From Alteromonas sp. KUL49 (lineage in GTDB: Bacteria; Pseudomonadota; Gammaproteobacteria; Enterobacterales; Alteromonadaceae): 64,000 bases of DNA. Of this stretch, positions 18,923-27,304 are shown in pieces. The notes beneath the pieces are model-generated. The model was not told where the DNA came from. It worked only from the letters and a program-made list of their open reading frames with translations, and made no database searches. A program made the translations under genes and the position numbers. The stretch is from contig NZ_BJKL01000008.1 of assembly GCF_006538345.1 (NCBI RefSeq), positions 124,001-188,000 on the forward strand, in the 5' to 3' direction. Position 1 is the first letter of the stretch, and every line of letters starts with the position of its first letter.

Positions 18923-19948
18923 CTAGCTCAGCTCTCGTCGAACAATGTCTGCGCCAGCACTGAGCGCCTTGAGTTTACCGTTGGCTACCCATTGAGGTAA
19001 TGGCGTCATACCACAGTTAGTACATGGGTAGAGTTTATCAGCATCAACAAATTGCAGCGCCTTTCGCAGTGTACTCGCGACATCTTGAGGCGTTTCAATG
19101 GTTTTCGTTGCAACGTCAATGGCTCCTACCATCACCTTCTTACCCCTGATAAGCTCAATCAGATCCATCGGCACATGAGAGCTTTGACATTCTAAAGAGA
19201 CAATATCAATGTTTGACTGCCGGATTGTTGGAAAAATTTCTTCGTATTGCCGCCACTCTGAACCAAGTGTTTTCTTCCAGTCAGTATTGGCTTTTATGCC
19301 GTACCCGTAGCAGATATGCACCGCAGTTTCACAACTCAGGCCCTCTATTGCACGTTCTAATGCTGCGACACCCCATTCATTGACTTCATCGAAAAATACG
19401 TTAAATGCTGGCTCATCAAACTGGATAATATCAACGCCAGCGGCTTCCAGCTCCCTCGCTTCCTGATTCAGAATCTTAGCAAATTCCCATGCGAGCTTTT
19501 CTCGGCTTTTATAGCGAGCATCATAAAGCGTATCGATCATCGTCATTGGTCCGGGCAGTGCCCACTTGATCGGCTGCTTGGTTTGACTTCGCAGAAATGC
19601 GGCATCATCGACAAATACTGACTGCTTGCGCACAACGTCTCCAACAACTACCGGTACGCTCGCGTCGTAACGGTTCCGAATTTTTACGGTTTTTCTATTC
19701 TTAAAATCCACCCCTTCCAAGTGTTCTATAAATGTGGTCACAAAATGTTGTCGTGTTTGCTCCCCGTCACTCACTATATCTATGCCGGCTGTTAGTTGGT
19801 CATGAAGAGACAGTTTGAGTGCATCTTTTTTACCTGCAATTAATTCGTCGCCTTCGAGCTTCCAGGGAGACCACAAGGTTTCTGGCTGCGCTAGCCATGA
19901 CGGTTTAGGCAAACTGCCAGCAGTAGAGGTAGGTAATAGTTTTGTCAT
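18923..19948 (-). CDS. mesD: Core-type folate-independent methionine synthase MesD
   Basis: The 341-residue enzyme corresponds to the C-terminal catalytic barrel of MetE alone and makes methionine from homocysteine. Zinc ligands are visible in AVHICYGYG (His, Cys), SLECQSS (Glu) and PCTNCGMTP (Cys). The N-terminal MetE half that binds methyltetrahydrofolate is absent. Stand-alone proteins of this kind next to DUF1852 (MesX) are the MesD group, which needs MesX and oxygen rather than folate; that is known from the family. Here the MesX gene lies 76 bases upstream on the same strand, and a divergent MetR-like regulator follows. The methyl donor is not known to me. Confidence 0.88.
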   Translation of the reverse strand: MTKLLPTSTAGSLPKPSWLAQPETLWSPWKLEGDELIAGKKDALKLSLHDQLTAGIDIVSDGEQTRQHFVTTFIEHLEGVDFKNRKTVKIRNRYDASVPVVVGDVVRKQSVFVDDAAFLRSQTKQPIKWALPGPMTMIDTLYDARYKSREKLAWEFAKILNQEARELEAAGVDIIQFDEPAFNVFFDEVNEWGVAALERAIEGLSCETAVHICYGYGIKANTDWKKTLGSEWRQYEEIFPTIRQSNIDIVSLECQSSHVPMDLIELIRGKKVMVGAIDVATKTIETPQDVASTLRKALQFVDADKLYPCTNCGMTPLPQWVANGKLKALSAGADIVRRELS

Positions 19949-20024
19949 TGTAAGTACTAATGCTTTTTAGATAGAGAAACAGGACGGGTCACTCCAATTA
20001 GGAGCACACCCCATTATCTTTGAT

Positions 20025-21001
20025 TTATAACGAGACTTGATTGGACCATTCCGCAAGTAATGCCTTGTGAGGTGTTATAAAGTGCTGGTCCACATAACGC
20101 CCCTGCTCTATCGCCAGACTACTTCGTTCATCTCTGTCATATCTCACTTGAGTGATTGAATGATCTTTGTGCTCGAGTCGGGGGCGATAACAACGACCAG
20201 CAGCAGTATTAGCGTTATAGATCTCTGGTCGATATATCTTTTGAAACGTCTCCATAGTTGCAATTGTGCTCACGAGTTCCAAATTGGTGTAGTCATTCAG
20301 CAAATCACCAAAAAATAAAATGCAAAAGGAGCAACACTATGGGAAGGCATAAAGTATCTCACCTGAAGTCCCATTTTTTTGAAGTAACGTTCAGTCAGTG
20401 ACGATTCATTGGGCACATATTCCACACCGAGTACGGGGTGTTGGTTCTCTGTTCTGCGATAGGTTTTGTTGTCAGATACACTCAAACAGATAACAGGCAG
20501 TTTGGTGAAATTGCTTTTGTAGCTATCAGAATTTACGAAATGCTTGAATATGTTTCCGTGCAGATCCCCAAAATTTGGCGGCACACTGAAAGAAGTCTGT
20601 CCAGCATTGTGCTCTTGTAAAACCACACTGAAATCATAATCTCTTACGTATGACGAAAAGTTGTTTCCGACAATCCCATCACTGCGTTTACCTGTGGAAC
20701 GATCAACAATAACTGTCTTCAATATTTCGATGGCAGGGAATGTCTCTCCGTTTCCTTTCACATCAATATCAACCGAAACTATCTCTAGTTCCACACCATA
20801 TCGATCCCCCTCTGGGTTATCCCAATACGCGAGTGCATTGAAGCGGTTGTCAATCATACGTAATGCGGCACGTAAATTGTTTCGGCGATGTTCACCACGG
20901 GCTAAATTTGCAAAATTCGTCGTAATACGTGTATTAACCGCAGGGCAATAATTTTCATCGAATCGAGTTACTTTGAGTTTATAGGTAAATTCTTTATTCA
21001 T
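20025..21001 (-). pseudogene. mesX: MesX (DUF1852), interrupted by a frameshift
   Basis: Two overlapping frames make up one DUF1852 protein. Residues 1-231 run from 21001 to a T-run at 20310-20315. The rest continues one base back, from 20309 to 20025, beginning GDLLNDYTNLEL. Joined, they give about 325 residues, the usual MesX length. In the zero frame translation stops after LVIC. MesX partners MesD in oxygen-dependent methionine synthesis. The downstream part has no ribosome site of its own and reads as a normal conserved C-terminus (GRCYRPRLEHKDHS). The cause could be a real mutation, a one-base sequencing error in the T-run, or frameshifting on the run. Codon use does not change across the break. 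Confidence 0.8.
20309..20315 (-). other. mesX: Slippery heptamer T TTT TTG at the mesX frame break
   Basis: On the minus strand the zero-frame codons are TAT TTT TTG, giving the canonical X XXY YYZ heptamer. A -1 slip here reads GGT GAT TTG CTG next, which is exactly the conserved downstream MesX frame. I see no strong stem-loop after it and no stimulatory Shine-Dalgarno before it. Confidence 0.5.
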
Positions 21002-21082
21002 AGCGGTAGTGAAGTTTGATGACCTACACGCATCATAGCCAGCTTAATTGAACAAAAATAATGATATTTCTTCAGTAATTCA

Positions 21083-21095
21083 TGAGTTATATTCA
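21083..21095. promoter_or_regulatory. Candidate MetR-binding site between mesX and metR
   Basis: The sequence TGAGTTATATTCA matches the MetR consensus TGAAN5TTCA at seven of eight defined bases. It is embedded in the near-palindrome ATGAGTTATATTCAT. It sits in the 107-base divergent region, 14 bases before the metR start, where it could control both mesX-mesD and metR itself. Confidence 0.45.
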
Positions 21096-21108
21096 TAGGT
21101 AGTAATTC

Positions 21109-22014
21109 ATGAGTTTAAGGTCTCAAAACGTGTTAGAGAGATTTCACCTAGAAGTTTTAGTCGCGATTAAAAAACATGGCACCTTGACTCGTGCAGCAGA
21201 GGCCCTTCATTTGTCGCAATCCGCACTCACCCACAGTATTAAAAAGTTAGAGGGGCAACTTGGCGTCAGTGTATGGCAAAAAGAAGGAAGAAACCTTCGG
21301 CTCACCGCCGCAGGCGAGCATATGCTTAGCTTTGCCTCGCGAATTCTGCCTCAGTTTTCACACATCGAAAGTACACTGAGTCATCTCGCTTCAGGTCAGA
21401 TGGGCGCGCTGAGAATAGGTATGGAATGTCACCCGTGCTATCAATGGCTTTTGAGGGTTATCGAGCCATTCCTTAAAAAATGGCCCGACGTAGAGATAGA
21501 CGTTAAACAAGCTTTCAAATTCGGTGGTCTTGCCGCATTACACAATTACGAAATTGACTTATTAGTTACACCTGATCCGCTATTCAAACCCAGAGTGACT
21601 TTTATTCCTGTGTTTGACTACGAACACAAGCTCGTAATTCCCGCGGACCATGCATTGGCAAATCAAGAAAGTGTAGAGCCAAACCAACTAGCGAGTGAAA
21701 CACTGTTTACCTATCCTGTTGAACCACAACGTCTTGATGTATTCAGCCAATTTCTAAACCCCAAAAAATGTAGTGTTAGGCATCACAAAACCATAGAAAC
21801 CACTGAAATAATGATGCAATTAGTTGCCGCAGGTCGTGGCGTAAGTGCTTTACCAGGCTGGCTTATTGAGGAATATTCAGAATCACTGGCGCTAAAAGGG
21901 CTTAAATTTGGCAAGAAGGGAATTCACAAGCAGATTAATTTGGGCGTTCGCAACGATGATATTGCGGTCAAATACATCGAAGACTTTATTGACATTGCCA
22001 AGAGCACAGGTTGA
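21109..22014 (+). CDS. metR: MetR-like LysR-family regulator of methionine synthesis
   Basis: This is a 301-residue LysR-type regulator. The N-terminal winged helix-turn-helix reads LTRAAEALHLSQSALTHSIKKLE. The effector domain contains RIGMECHPCYQWLL, a hallmark region of MetR, which binds homocysteine as co-inducer. It is divergent from mesX-mesD. That is the usual place for the activator of a methionine synthase, and a MetR-like box lies between them. It probably activates mesX-mesD when homocysteine builds up. Confidence 0.88.
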   Translation: MSLRSQNVLERFHLEVLVAIKKHGTLTRAAEALHLSQSALTHSIKKLEGQLGVSVWQKEGRNLRLTAAGEHMLSFASRILPQFSHIESTLSHLASGQMGALRIGMECHPCYQWLLRVIEPFLKKWPDVEIDVKQAFKFGGLAALHNYEIDLLVTPDPLFKPRVTFIPVFDYEHKLVIPADHALANQESVEPNQLASETLFTYPVEPQRLDVFSQFLNPKKCSVRHHKTIETTEIMMQLVAAGRGVSALPGWLIEEYSESLALKGLKFGKKGIHKQINLGVRNDDIAVKYIEDFIDIAKSTG

Positions 22015-22097
22015 GGCAAATTTTCATATTGCAATAACCAACGCTGTTGGCAGAATAGAAACACCGCAGAACAACCCAGCAGCCAGGAGGGCGATCA

Positions 22098-22718
22098 GTG
22101 GCGCTAAAGTATAAACACTCTCCCATAAAATGGCGTGCAGTTTTTGCCGAATCTGCATTTATTGGCGCGAGTATTTTGCTCGCTTTTGGTCTCCAAGACT
22201 GGGATGAAGCTAAAGATATTGAAGAACGCACCCTAATCGCTTTGTGTAACGTGAAGTCGGAGTTGGCGTTTAACCGTGTATTACTAAAATCCGACTTTAT
22301 GCCCCGCCAAGAAGGTATGCTGAGACTCAGCTATGCTGCAGTATCTCAACTTCAAGCACAGCCCGATACTAACCTTGAAGAAGCTCATTTTGAAAAAATG
22401 TTACTGAGAGAATCCTTACGTTATTCCGCTTGGACACTCGCCGGTGAATCAGGTTATTTGGTATATGCTAATTTTCAATTAGCTACGGAAATTGGTGCAT
22501 TAATCGATTACCAACAAGACCGCTACCAAGTCATGGTTGATAGAATTAACACTGCAATAATGGACTTAAAACTCTCTACGGTAGAATCGTCACTGGATTA
22601 CTATCTCTCGCTGTCTGCAATGATTGAAGAGTGGATAGCACAAACACAATATCTTGAGGGCAAGTACGACGCTCTTTTTGAGCGAGAAGATTTTATTGAC
22701 CTTACTTGTGAAGACTAA
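22098..22718 (+). CDS. Membrane-anchored protein of unknown function
   Basis: This is a 206-residue protein. One hydrophobic segment near residues 14-32 (FAESAFIGASILLAFGL) would anchor it in the inner membrane, with the rest (mostly helical, rich in Glu, Leu and Gln) outside or inside. I do not recognise the family; similarly built proteins with a short N-terminal anchor are common in marine bacteria without known function. The GTG start is well supported by AGGAGG seven bases upstream. It follows metR by 83 bases on the same strand, but nothing ties it to methionine metabolism. Confidence 0.72.
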   Translation: MALKYKHSPIKWRAVFAESAFIGASILLAFGLQDWDEAKDIEERTLIALCNVKSELAFNRVLLKSDFMPRQEGMLRLSYAAVSQLQAQPDTNLEEAHFEKMLLRESLRYSAWTLAGESGYLVYANFQLATEIGALIDYQQDRYQVMVDRINTAIMDLKLSTVESSLDYYLSLSAMIEEWIAQTQYLEGKYDALFEREDFIDLTCED

Positions 22719-22821
22719 AGCGTATTGACTGTTGCCGCACTTCAAAAAATTGCTAAACCTTTTAAACATAGTGCCGATATCAAAGCTACGGTGAGGTTTA
22801 TGCTAAATTCTTGGTGCAATA

Positions 22822-23901
22822 ATGATCATTCAAGAAGCTCAACTTACGTTTGATTACAACAGAGTTTATTCGGAGCAATTCTCTGCTTCTGAAGCACTTA
22901 TTGTGCAATCTTCCCAACCTGCACCCACTGAAACCGAACAATCTACTCTTTCTACTTCTTTCCTTAGTATTGACACTGTCGAACTATCTGAACGGGGAGG
23001 CGAGGTTGTCGAAGAGTTTATGTCTAACCAACAACCTGACCGCCCAACTGATCAGTTCAATTTACAAGATGAGCAAAAGTCCCCCTCCCTTGACGCCGAG
23101 CTTTCGAAATTAGTTGCACTTGTAGAGAGTTTTACCGGCAAGCCCATGGCACTGTCTATCTATAACCAAAACCTTTCTCAACCTTTTGAGGAGGTGAACG
23201 TCGACAATTCAGCGCCGGAGATTCCCTCACAAATGGCGTCACTCATTTATCAGTACAAGGAAACCTATACAGAGCAGGAAAAATCCGTGTTCAATGTTTC
23301 GGGGAGTCTTACGTTTTCGGATGGGGAATCACTCAGCATAAATTTAGCTCAGTACACTGACAGAACTTATTTCAATGAACAATCGCTGTCACTGCAAATG
23401 GGCGAAGTTGAGTTGGTAGATCCCTTGGTAATTAACTTAGACGGCCAGACTACTCAGCTTACAGAGCGTAGTTATGAATTCGATTTAACGGCGCAAGGAG
23501 AAGACACATCGATTCACTTTGCCACAGGCCAATCAGGTTTTCTTGCCATAGATAACAATAGCAATGGCAACATTGACGACGGCAGCGAATTATTTGGCGC
23601 ATTATCTGGAAATGGATACAGAGAATTGGCCGAGTATGATGATGATAACAACGGATTTATAGATGCCGGAGATGCAATATTCAACGATCTGCTATTCTTT
23701 CAGAAAGATGAGCGAGGCCAGGACAGGCTCTCTTTTTTATCCAGCATAGGGATTGGTGCAATTTATATAGGTTATCAATCTACCCCTTTGAATATTAAGG
23801 ACGAAAACAACCAGCTTCAGGGAAAAGTAAGAAGTAGCTCCTTTTTCATTTACGGTGATAAAACTCTTGGAACGACTCAGCAAGTAGACTTAGTAGTTTA
23901 A
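22822..23901 (+). CDS. EF-hand-like calcium-binding protein of unknown role
   Basis: This 359-residue protein lacks a classical signal peptide. The N-terminal 150 residues are Ser/Glu/Gln rich and look disordered. The C-terminal third has two calcium-loop motifs, DNNSNGNIDDGSE and DDDNNGFIDAGDA. Around them are ELFGALSGNG, FNDLLFFQKDERG and GIGAIYIGY, an arrangement familiar from the ends of large RTX/VCBS adhesins. Here it stands alone. Export might use a type I system or none. A small secreted protein follows after 2 bases, so the two are probably one operon, upstream of a Tat protein and the HPr-rel-A cassette. Confidence 0.72.
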   Translation: MIIQEAQLTFDYNRVYSEQFSASEALIVQSSQPAPTETEQSTLSTSFLSIDTVELSERGGEVVEEFMSNQQPDRPTDQFNLQDEQKSPSLDAELSKLVALVESFTGKPMALSIYNQNLSQPFEEVNVDNSAPEIPSQMASLIYQYKETYTEQEKSVFNVSGSLTFSDGESLSINLAQYTDRTYFNEQSLSLQMGEVELVDPLVINLDGQTTQLTERSYEFDLTAQGEDTSIHFATGQSGFLAIDNNSNGNIDDGSELFGALSGNGYRELAEYDDDNNGFIDAGDAIFNDLLFFQKDERGQDRLSFLSSIGIGAIYIGYQSTPLNIKDENNQLQGKVRSSSFFIYGDKTLGTTQQVDLVV

Positions 23902-23903
23902 TC

Positions 23904-24260
23904 ATGTATATCCAAAGAACTCTAGTAGTAGCAATAAGTATCACAGCAGTAATGTTTGGCATGAGCAAAGCATTAGCCGAATCGTGCGGAGTAAGGAGTT
24001 GTCTTGTTGCACAGCCAAAACAAAACGGCGGGTTTACGTTACATCTAGTGTCAAGAACGCGACAACCCATGATCTGCTATATTCGCTGGGAAAACACTAT
24101 TCATATTGACCGTTTGTTTACACGAACTAAAGACGTAACGCTTGAGCCTGGATACCCGGTTTCCGGGGTTAGATGGCGTTGTGATTTAACCACCGAATGT
24201 AGTAATTGGATGAAAAACGCCGGAATTTGCAACGAGAATGCCAATAGCGGTGTGAACTAA
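23904..24260 (+). CDS. Small secreted Cys-containing protein
   Basis: This is a 118-residue protein with a signal peptide ending at SKALAES (about residue 26). The mature form has six Cys (SCGVRSC, MICYIRW, WRCDLTTEC and AGIC), consistent with disulfide bonds in the periplasm or outside. I do not recognise the family. It starts 2 bases after the calcium-binding gene, so it is almost certainly cotranscribed and translationally coupled. Confidence 0.65.
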   Translation: MYIQRTLVVAISITAVMFGMSKALAESCGVRSCLVAQPKQNGGFTLHLVSRTRQPMICYIRWENTIHIDRLFTRTKDVTLEPGYPVSGVRWRCDLTTECSNWMKNAGICNENANSGVN

Positions 24261-24388
24261 GACAAGGTATATTCTAGCTAAAGACGAATATGTGATAAAT
24301 ATCTGGTTGAACTGATGTATTCGGTTAAAATATGGGTTACGCCAAGTCTTTGCATAGGTTATAATTTGGCCATATATGGCGAGGTACT

Positions 24389-24976
24389 GTGAATATGAAA
24401 TCTGAATTTGAGAATAACCAACAGTCGGATAGCGTTACGCCATCGCGCAGAAAATTTTTGAAGCGCACGTCGGCGGGGGTCTTTTTAGCCAGTATTCCGG
24501 GTAAATCAGTGTGGGCAAGTAGCAACGGACTTATGGTGTCTGTGGTAGCCTCAGCCAACGGTTCAGGTTCGTCAATTATTCAAGACCCTATTCAGCTCGG
24601 TTCAGCAGGTTACTGGAAGAATCATTATTCGAGTTACAAGTCGTACAAGTTTAGTCAGATTTTTGGTGGTAAACCCATAAAGCGGAGTTACAAAACGTAC
24701 GGCACTGACTACACATTGCAAGAAATACTCGATAATCCGGGTAGCGGAAGAAAAGGATACGGCGGTAAATCAAACGTAAACTATCACATGGTTGCAATGT
24801 ATTTAAACGCAGCCCACTCGGGTGAGGTTTCAGGTATTTATTACCCCATCATAGAGCAAGGTGATTTTTATTCTTTGAACGAGTTCGCTGATTATCTCTA
24901 TAACACCGGATACTCATCGCCAGACTCTTTCGGTCAAGAGCTCAGCGCTCTCATTGATGAATACAACCGGGGATAA
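24389..24976 (+). CDS. Tat-exported GYWKNH-motif protein
   Basis: This is a 195-residue protein with a twin-arginine signal (SRRKFLKRTSAGVFLASIPG, about residues 19-38). The mature part contains GSAGYWKNHYSSY and a later MVAMYLNAAHSGEVSG. That combination of a GYWKNH-type motif with a helix carrying LNAA is found in secreted bacterial proteins with assorted anchors, usually without known function. No catalytic motif is visible. GTG at 24389 has GAGG 4 bases upstream; ATG at 24395 is the alternative. It lies 13 bases before the PqqD-like gene, so it is a likely substrate or partner of that cassette, which is inference. Confidence 0.72.
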   Translation: MNMKSEFENNQQSDSVTPSRRKFLKRTSAGVFLASIPGKSVWASSNGLMVSVVASANGSGSSIIQDPIQLGSAGYWKNHYSSYKSYKFSQIFGGKPIKRSYKTYGTDYTLQEILDNPGSGRKGYGGKSNVNYHMVAMYLNAAHSGEVSGIYYPIIEQGDFYSLNEFADYLYNTGYSSPDSFGQELSALIDEYNRG

Positions 24977-24989
24977 GTAGCGTATTACG

Positions 24990-25208
24990 GTGCTAAAGAA
25001 GGAGATAACTGTACATTCGTTCCAAGATAACTCTGGTACCGTTTGTTTTAATGCTGTTACTGGACAATCCCTCGTTTTTGCCGTGGATAGCGCTGAATTT
25101 TCTGTGGCACTAAAACAAGACCAAGACACGAACTCACCCATGAGTGGCAGCAAACAACAGATACTTTCCACTTTACTCAAATATCAATTCATCGACGGTG
25201 CATTATAG
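24990..25208 (+). CDS. PqqD-like small protein of the HPr-rel-A system
   Basis: This 72-residue protein resembles the short PqqD-related proteins (peptide-carrier fold) that always precede HprK-related kinase A. It has a strand-rich start (GTVCFNAVTGQSLVF) and a helical C-terminus (SKQQILSTLLKYQFI). PqqD-type proteins bind precursor peptides for modifying enzymes; whether this one does is unknown. The only in-frame start after the upstream stop is GTG. An AAGGAG lies just inside the frame, not before it, so initiation may rely on coupling to the Tat-protein gene. The kinase gene follows after 4 bases. Confidence 0.68.
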   Translation: MLKKEITVHSFQDNSGTVCFNAVTGQSLVFAVDSAEFSVALKQDQDTNSPMSGSKQQILSTLLKYQFIDGAL

Positions 25209-25212
25209 GGAT

Positions 25213-26079
25213 ATGACACCCGATCGTTTTTTTCTCAATCTATCACCGTTCTCCTTCAAGATAACGAGCAACAATAGCTCAACCATAGAAAACTTGCATA
25301 GGCTTTACGGTAGTCGCCTTCAAAAAGACAATGGACAGATAGAGGATTATTCAGTGTCTTTGCGCAGGGCGTCAGGCCTAAGGCGCTACCTAAAACCGCA
25401 GGTTAAATTTTGCAGCGATACTCTCGAACCATTCAAACCCGTGCCAGCTAATCAAGGCTTTGCCGCATTGGAATGGGGGATGAATTGGGTTGTTGCTATG
25501 AACGAAATGCAACACGCTGTCATGCATTCTGCGGTCTTAGCCAAAGGTGAAGAGGCCGTGATTTTTCCAGCACCGCCGGGATCAGGAAAAAGCACCTTGA
25601 CGACTTATTTGGCATTCTCTGGATGGCGCTTACTGTCAGATGAGATGGCGCTGTTTACACCAAATACTACTGTGGTGTCTCCATTCGTTAGACCTATATG
25701 CCTTAAAAATGCGTCGATTGACCTCGCCAAGTCTTGGTTTCCTAGTGGTGCTTTCTCAAGTATTGCGAAAGAGACTATTAAAGGTGACGTATGCCATCTC
25801 TCCCCTCCTCTTGAATCATGGGAGCAAGCGGGTAAAAAAGCAAAGGTTAAAGCAATTGTTTTTCCTCGCTACAAGAAGCACGCTGAGCTAGAAATTTACC
25901 AGTTAAATCAGCAGCAAGGTTTCTCGTCACTTGCTGAAAATGCATTTAACTTCGGTTTAACGGGCACACAAGGGTTTAATGCCTGTGTCCACCTTGTGGA
26001 ACAATGTGAGTTATATGCGGTGACTTACGACAATGTAGAAGATCTCAGACTATTTCTTGAACAAGAGGTCATTGGCTAA
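25213..26079 (+). CDS. HprK-related kinase A
   Basis: This 288-residue protein resembles the C-terminal kinase domain of HPr kinase/phosphorylase. The P-loop PAPPGSGKSTL is followed by WRLLSDEMALF, which holds the acidic residues expected for metal and catalysis. The true HPr kinase capture of a PTS protein is not implied, as no HPr gene is nearby. It belongs to a recurrent three-gene cassette with a PqqD-like protein and a nucleotidyltransferase. ATG at 25213 is chosen because it follows the upstream stop by 4 bases with AGGG before it; an upstream in-frame start at 25144 would overlap the previous gene heavily. Confidence 0.8.
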   Translation: MTPDRFFLNLSPFSFKITSNNSSTIENLHRLYGSRLQKDNGQIEDYSVSLRRASGLRRYLKPQVKFCSDTLEPFKPVPANQGFAALEWGMNWVVAMNEMQHAVMHSAVLAKGEEAVIFPAPPGSGKSTLTTYLAFSGWRLLSDEMALFTPNTTVVSPFVRPICLKNASIDLAKSWFPSGAFSSIAKETIKGDVCHLSPPLESWEQAGKKAKVKAIVFPRYKKHAELEIYQLNQQQGFSSLAENAFNFGLTGTQGFNACVHLVEQCELYAVTYDNVEDLRLFLEQEVIG

Positions 26080-27200
26080 TGCTCACAGGTGCTACACTCG
26101 GTCAATTAATCATCAATATCTATCGCGACCCTATCGAGGCAATCTCACTTCAAGATAGCGACTGGGTACATGTTATTCGAGTATTGAGACACCACCAGCT
26201 TCTGGCACGATACTGTTATCTTTTTAAACAGCTAGATGTTTTTGACGGCTTAACTGACTACGCGAAACATCATCTGATAAACGCTGAAATATTAGCTCAA
26301 AAACAGAATAATCAAGTTATTCAAGAGGCAAAAGAACTAGCACAGATTGCTTCAGGTCATACTAAGAAATTAGTGTTCTTAAAAGGCACGGGGTACAGTC
26401 TCTCAAAGGATGAGGCAAGTAAGGGAAGAACTTACAACGATATCGACCTACTTGTTGAAAAAGACGCTATACAAATCATCGAGCGACGGCTAAATCTAAA
26501 CTGTTGGATGTCTGAAACCATAAAAGACTATGACAAAAAGTACTATCGACAATGGGCTCATGAAATACCACCTCTACGTAATAATGCCAGAGGCACAGTC
26601 TTAGATTTACACCACAATCTGGTGCCCATAGTCTCCGATAGGTCTCCTGACATAAATGTATTTTTTGATGAGTTGGCAATAACTGACACCGGGCAACAAG
26701 TGTTGAGTCCTCCCGCTCGTACTCTGCACAGTATTATCCATTTGTTTTTTAATGAAGATGTACACAATGGGTTTCGAGATCTCACCGATCTTGACCTTTT
26801 AATAAAACAACATGGCAGTGCGGATTATTGGAAAAAGCTCAACAAACTCGCCAAGCAGTCTGGGTTCGACAAAGAGTTATGGCTCTGTGTTAACTGCTTA
26901 TATTCATTACTTGGTACACCGCTGCCAACAAGTGAACTCGACAAGATAACCCAATCTGTTCCGCTAAAATGGCGCATCTTAAAGAGGGTCTACAGTAAAG
27001 CACTCATGCCCAACCACCCCACAACAAGAGTATTCAAACAAACTATTGCCTTGAACCTAGTTTTCCTCAGAGGTCATATGGGTAAAATGCCACTGCGTGT
27101 ATTGTTTTATCATGCTGGACATAAGGTGTTTGGTGGGATAGCAAAGCTGCTTCTGGGAGAGAGTGTATTCGAGAAAACTCCAGACAAACCTCACCAATAA
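26079..27200 (+). CDS. Nucleotidyltransferase-family protein of the HPr-rel-A system
   Basis: This is a 373-residue protein of the uncharacterised nucleotidyltransferase family (PF14907-like). The motif LVFLKGTGYSL, followed by GRTYNDIDLLVEK, supplies the paired Asp residues of the nucleotidyltransferase fold. Later LDLHHNLV and the helical FNEDVHNGFRDLTDLDLLIKQ match the family layout. The nucleotide and acceptor are unknown. Its ATG overlaps the kinase stop (TAATG), so the two are tightly coupled. Together they could install a phosphate and a nucleotide on the same acceptor; that is inference. Confidence 0.8.
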   Translation: MLTGATLGQLIINIYRDPIEAISLQDSDWVHVIRVLRHHQLLARYCYLFKQLDVFDGLTDYAKHHLINAEILAQKQNNQVIQEAKELAQIASGHTKKLVFLKGTGYSLSKDEASKGRTYNDIDLLVEKDAIQIIERRLNLNCWMSETIKDYDKKYYRQWAHEIPPLRNNARGTVLDLHHNLVPIVSDRSPDINVFFDELAITDTGQQVLSPPARTLHSIIHLFFNEDVHNGFRDLTDLDLLIKQHGSADYWKKLNKLAKQSGFDKELWLCVNCLYSLLGTPLPTSELDKITQSVPLKWRILKRVYSKALMPNHPTTRVFKQTIALNLVFLRGHMGKMPLRVLFYHAGHKVFGGIAKLLLGESVFEKTPDKPHQ

Positions 27201-27304
27201 CAACGCCGAAATAGTCGTACTTCTAAATCAGTTTGTCATACTGAATTCGCAACTTTCAACGCTACAATGTCAACAAAAAATTAACATCAAAGTGTTGGAA
27301 GAAT

